A stretch of 64,000 bases of DNA from Elgaria multicarinata webbii (taxonomy: Eukaryota > Chordata > Lepidosauria > Squamata > Anguidae). The notes under the pieces are model-generated. The model was not told the origin of the DNA, ran no database searches, and worked only from the letters and a program-made list of their open reading frames with translations. The position numbers were made by a program, and so were the translations under genes. Shown piece after piece: positions 59,116-64,000 of this stretch (positions are counted from its first letter, which is position 1; every line of letters starts with the position of its first letter). The stretch covers positions 36,880,947-36,944,946 of the forward strand of contig NC_086180.1 in the NCBI RefSeq assembly GCF_023053635.1, read 5' to 3'.

Positions 59116-62100
59116 ATCTAAGAACATAAGTCCCATGCTGGATCAGACCAAGGGTCCATCTAGTCCAGCACTCTGTTCACACAGTGGCCAACCAGCTGTA
59201 GGCCAGGGACAAACAAGGCAGGACATGGTGCAACAGCACCCTTCCACCCATGTTCCCCAGCAACTGGTGCACACAGGCTTACTGACTCGAATACTGGAGA
59301 TAGCACACAACCACCAGGACTACTAGCCATTGACAGCCTTTGCCTTCAGGAATTTATTCAATAGTGCCCCAAAATAGTGTCCACAACAATGTAGGAACAA
59401 AGCCAGACTATAAAACACATGGTCTTCGATGTCTATATACTAATGCCCAGAGCATAGGAAACAAACAGAATGAACTTGAACTCATATTACATGAAGGCAA
59501 ATACGACTTGATAGGTATAACTGAAACTTGGTGGGATGACTCCCATGACTGGAATATAGCAATTGAAGGATATAACGTTCAAAAAGAACAGAAGAAATAG
59601 AAAGGGAGGTGGAGTTGCACTATATGTTAAAAATACCTATCACTGCATAGAAATACAGGCGGATCAGACTGGGAGCCCCATCGAGAGCATCTGGATTAAA
59701 ATAAATGGGGCAAGGAATAAAAAGAACATGATAACCGGAGTCTACTACCGACCACCCAATCAAGGAGAAGACGAGGACGAAACTTGTGAGAAACAAATTG
59801 CCAGTGTTTCAAGGAAGTGTGATGTAGTAGTGATGGGGGACTTCAATTACCCTGATATCTGTTGGGAGACAAATACTACCAAAAGTGGCCCTTCCAAGAA
59901 ATTCCTGACGTGTGGATGATAACTTTCTCCTACAGAAAGTGGTGGAAGGAATTAGAGGATTGGCAATCCTTGACTTGATATTGACCAATAGGGATGACTT
60001 AGTGGATAAAGTGGCAGTTACGGGAACTCTGGGGGAAAGTGACCACGTCATACTTGAATTCTTGATTATGAAGGAGACAAAAGTTGAGTGTAGCCATACA
60101 CATACTCTGGATTTTAGGAAAGCTGATTTTTATAAACTCAGAACTATGATAAGTAAGGTCCCATGGCAAGTGAGCCTAACGAGAAAAGGAGTGCAGGATG
60201 GGTGGGAGTATTTAAAAAAGGAAATTTTAAAGGCACAGTTACAAACAATTCCAACAAGGAGAAAAGATAGAAGACAACAGAGGAAACCAATGTGGCTCCA
60301 CAAAAAGCTTAGAGATGACCTGAAAACAAAAAAAGGATACATATAGGAAGTGGAAGGAAGGCCAGGCTACAAAAGAAGAGTACAGACAGGTGGCACAGAA
60401 GTGCCGAAATGGCGTCCGGAAGGCTAAAGCTGTGAATGAGCTGAGATTAGCGAGGGATGCTAAAAGCAATAAAAAGGCTTTCTTCAGATACATGTGTAGT
60501 AAAAGACAGAGGAAAGAAATGGTGGTTCAACTGCTTAATGGGGATGGCAAATTGATAACAGATGACAAAGAAAAGGCTGAAGTGCTCAATTCCTACTTTG
60601 CCTCAGTCTTCTCCCAAAAGCGGGTCTATGACCCCCCTGGAAAAAGTGAAGCAGAAGTTGAGGGGGCAGGATTGCAGTTTGAGATTGATAAACAAATGGT
60701 CAAAGAACACCTAATTTCCTTGAATGAGTTCAAATCTCCAGGGCCTGCATCCTAGAGTAATGAAGGATCTAGCGGAAGAACTCTCAGAACCTTTGTCTAT
60801 TATCTTTGCAAAATCATGGAAGACGGGTGAGGTGCTGGATGACTGGAGGAGGGCTAACGTTGTCCCTATCTTCAAAAAGGGCAAAAAGGAGGAACCTGGG
60901 AACTACAGACCAGTCAGTCTGACATCCATCCCTGGGAAAATTCTGGAGCAGATTATAAAGAAGTCAATCTGTAAACACCTTGAAATCAATGCAGTGATTA
61001 CTAGAAGCCAACATGGATTTGTCAGGAACAAATCCTGTCAGACTAATTTGATCTCATTTTTTTATCGGGTAACCTCCCTTGTGGACTGTGGGAATGCTGT
61101 GGATGTCATTTTTCTTGACTTCAGCAAAGCTTTTGACAAAGTGCCCCATGACATTCTAATTAACAAACTAGCTAAAAGTGGGCTAGATGGAACAACTATT
61201 AGTTGGATTCACAGTTGGCTACAGAATTGGACTCAAAGAGTACTTATCAATGGAACCTTCTCAAACTGGGGAGAGGCAATGAGTGGGGTACCGCAGAGCT
61301 CAGTCCTGGGCCTGGTGCTCTTCAACATTTTTATTAATGATTTGGATGAGGAGGTGCAGGGAACGCTTATCCAATTTGCAGATGACACAAAATTGGGTGG
61401 GATAGCTAATACCCTGGAAGACAGAAACAAACTTCAATGTGATCTTGATAGGCTGGAGTGCTGGGCTGAAAACAACAGAATGAAATTTAATAGGGATAAA
61501 TGCCAAGTTCTACATTTAGGAAATAGAAACCAAATGCACAGTTACAAGATGGGGGATACTTGGCTCAGCAATACTACAAACGAGAAGGATCTTGGAATTG
61601 TAGATCACAAGCTGTGATATGGCTGCAAGAAAGGCAAATGCTATTTTGGGCTGCATTAATAGAAGTATAGCTTCCAAATCACGTGAGGTACTGGTTCCTC
61701 TCTATTTGGCCCTGGTTAGGCCTCATCTAGAGTATTGCATCTAGTTCTGGGCTCCACAATTCAAGAAGGACACAGACAAGTTGGAGCGTGTTCAGAGGAG
61801 GGCAACCAGGATGATCAGGGGTCTGGAAACAAAGCCCTATGAAGAGAGACTGAAAGAACTGGGCATGTTTAGCCTGGAGAAGAGAAGATTGAGGGGAGAC
61901 ATGATAGCACTCTTCAAATACTTAAAAGGTTGTCACACAGAGGAGGGCCAGGACCTCTTCTTGATCCTCCCAGAGTGCAGGACACGGAATAACAGGCTCA
62001 AGTTAAAGGAAGCCAGATTCCAGCTGTACATCAGGAAAAACTTCCTGACTGTTAGAGCAGTACGACAATGGAATCAGTTACCTAGGGAGGTTGTGGGCTC

Positions 62101-62239
62101 TCCCACACTAGAGGCATTCGAGAGGCAGCTGGACAACCATCTGTCAGGGATGCTTTAGGGTGGATTCCTGTATTGAGCAGGGGGTTGGACTCGATGGCCT
62201 TGTAGGCCCCTTCCAACTCTGCTATTCTATGATTCTATG
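59116..62239 (+). mobile_element. Long CR1 LINE: endonuclease plus reverse transcriptase, inactivated
   Basis: Coding blocks in order: APE-type endonuclease from about 59420 (LRCLYTNAQSIGNKQNELE, then ITETWWDD and TGVYYRPP, then VVMGDFNYPDICW); linker (about 60100-60720); reverse transcriptase (60724-61617: NYRPVSLTSIPGKILEQII, DFSKAFDKVPHD, FADDTKLGG); C-terminus to 62158. The 3' UTR ends in the ATTCTATG octamers. The frame is broken several times (near 59600, 59910, 60345 and 60750, and small deletions near 61597 and 61614 relative to the 55870 copy). The 5' 220 bp (59116-59340, ATGCTGGATCAGACCAAGGG) is a noncoding segment common in reptile CR1-related repeats. No ORF1 is visible, so the copy is 5'-truncated. 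Confidence 0.92.
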
Positions 62240-63644
62240 AACCCCCTTTTAAAGCCATCCAAATTGGTGGTCATCACCACATCTTGTGGTATTGACTGCG
62301 TATGTGAACGGTCCACCACAGAACTGTCATGTTACCCCAAATGTCATGCTCTCAGATGGAGTCAGTTTCCACATTCAATCTGCCAGCTATAAAGTGTACT
62401 CAAAAATAATAAACGGAAGAAATGTCAAGTAATGTATATGCATGTGTGAATCATGCATGAGTTCACTGGGCAGTAGAACCCATCTTCATGTTCCTCTTGT
62501 AGAAACTAAAGTTGTTTTCAGGAGAGAGTGGGGAGAAAGGGGCTGGGCTAGTTCCAAAAACATGCAGCTATGAATGTCTTTTCACCCAGAAGGCTATTCA
62601 TTCCTAGGACACAATTGTGACCTTCTGCACCTGTATAACAGCAATAAATCCTCCACTTTCAACAGGGAAAGCAAACTTCTCCCTTGAGCTCTCCAGTAGA
62701 GTATGTGTGTTGCAGGTGTTGTTGTTTGTCCTGTGCCTGATTTCCCTTCAGGCAATCTGTGTTGCAATGATGGTAAATGCAAACTTATTTGCAAGCAGTT
62801 TCGTGGTACTGTGGTAATCTTTCCACCCACACTTCATATAACATACCAGTAGGTACCCCAGAGTGAAATTAAACAAATCTGTACAAGTCCCTGCTTTTAT
62901 ATTTAGACATCAAACTCCAGAAAAATACAGTCCCCAAAAACATCCTAACCAAACAAAACGTTGATATTGCTTTCACAGAAAAATGAGGTATAAATATTTT
63001 TAAATGAATATTTTTTTTTTTTAAAAAAAATTCGCATGTAAAAACCATTAAAAGAAAAGAAAGCTTGTGTTCCCATGTCTGGGAAATAAGGTGTCTCTCC
63101 TCAAAAGAGAGAATATAAAATTGAAGAATGCCAACAATATATCTTGTCATTCTCTGGTAAACAGAGAATTGATTCCTAGTCTCATCCATAGTATAATGGG
63201 CACTCTGTGTGCTGAATTCAGCTATAGCAATAAGAGTAAACTAATATTTTAGTAACTGGCACCACCCACACATCATTAACGTTGAATCGGATCTCAGGAT
63301 TCTAACTGGGTAGTGCAAAGGTTATTGGTGTCAGAGCTAAAATTAAATGTCTAATAAATTAGGGCAATTGCTAAAGGTGAGCTATCACACATGCTCATGC
63401 TTGCCAGTTTTTAGCAAAAAAATAGTGCTGTTAGGAATTTGAATTAACTGACCATTGGCTAGGATCTGGCCTTTGAAATACAGCCATAATCCAGATACCT
63501 AACTGTCCGATAATTAGTCCTCCATTAGATAAATTCATCAGCTTGCTGACACAATTCTTACTTGGGGTGTTTCAGCCCCTGGTTCCTTCCATACTTATTT
63601 AAGCAGCCATGGTTAAACATGATTTTACTTCTGTCATGTTTGGG
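62240..63644. other. Intergenic DNA without recognised features
   Basis: No gene seen; short chance frames only. Confidence 0.35.
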
Positions 63645-63959
63645 GAAAGGGGCCATAGCTCATTGGTAGAACACCTGCTTTGCATGAAAGAGTTTCCAGG
63701 TTCACTCACCGGCATCTCCAGTTCCAAAAGGATCAGTTAACAGGTGATGGGAGGTACCCCCTGTGAGAGATTGTGTAGATTAGACCTGCCTTCCCCATCC
63801 TGGTGCTTTCCAGATGTCTTGGATTGCAACTCACATCATCTCCAGATCAAAATTGACTGTGCTGGCTGGGGATGGGAATTGTAGTAATTAGAGATTGCCA
63901 GGTTGGGGAAGGCTGGAATAGACAAATCTGGGGCAGATGGACAAATAGTTGGTATAAGG
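63645..63959 (+). mobile_element. tRNA-derived SINE split by a hAT element
   Basis: The head GGCCATAGCTCATTGGTAGA carries the A-box region, and CAGGTTCACTCACCGG matches a B box. The body continues to 63785, is interrupted by the element at 63786-63915, and resumes AATAGACAAATCTGGGGCAG...GGTATAAGGC. Same family as the minus-strand copy at 6855-7008. Confidence 0.75.
63786..63915. mobile_element. 130-bp hAT-like foldback inside the SINE
   Basis: Starts CTGCCTTCCCCATCCTGGTG, ends CCAGGTTGGGGAAGGCTG. Flanks are GATTAGAC (63778-63785) and GAATAGAC (63916-63923), an 8-bp duplication with one change. Confidence 0.82.
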
Positions 63960-64000
63960 CAGGGATCCCCAATCTTTTTATGATGGTGAGCACATCTGGA
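63960..64000 (+). mobile_element. Start of another hAT-like element, cut by the window end
   Basis: CAGGGATCCCCAATCTTTTT is the typical start of a widespread vertebrate hAT terminal repeat. It directly follows the SINE end. Confidence 0.5.

Noticed and set aside
1-64000. CRISPR arrays, operons, or LTR-bearing elements
   Set aside because: No regularly spaced direct repeats, no bacterial-type gene clusters, and no paired long terminal repeats were seen.

Overview
The window is vertebrate nuclear DNA, most likely from a squamate reptile (lizard or snake). This rests on two things. First, two host genes lie in the tetrapod order AFG2A (SPATA5) then SPRY1, both on the + strand. Second, the repeat mix is squamate-like: CR1 and L2-type LINEs with ATAAATAA tails, an L1 3' end, BovB/RTE, tRNA-derived SINEs, a SPIN-like hAT and many short inverted-repeat elements. 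There are no bacterial-style operons. Most open frames here are chance frames or transposon pieces.

Layout: positions 1-18210 look like the last intron of AFG2A. The only AFG2A coding sequence is the final exon (18211-18387), with a poly(A) signal about 90 bp downstream. From 18.5 to 38.4 kb is a repeat-rich intergenic region. It holds a Tc1-like transposon carrying two later insertions, a three-layer nest (L1 in a short element in CR1), a BovB insertion with an internal inversion, nested L2 copies and a SPIN-like hAT. A CpG-rich block (about 38.4-40.3 kb) is the probable SPRY1 promoter and noncoding first exon, ending at a consensus splice donor at 40044. A 3.9 kb intron follows, then one exon holding the entire SPRY1 coding sequence (44039-45001, 320 aa) and a long 3' UTR interrupted by a 0.5 kb transposon-like element. 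From 47 to 64 kb is intergenic, with two closely related CR1 copies 3 kb apart, more short elements and a SINE split by a hAT.

Functionally, AFG2A encodes a AAA+ ATPase and SPRY1 a feedback inhibitor of receptor tyrosine kinase signalling. They are syntenic neighbours and not a known pathway.

The most unusual signal is a set of short non-autonomous elements. Their ends follow a shared pattern (GGSC, a few variable bases, then CTA[G/C]AC), with a second related group ending GGCTG...GACAACAC. Several copies have exact or near-exact 3-bp flanking duplications, which suggests PIF/Harbinger-type movement.
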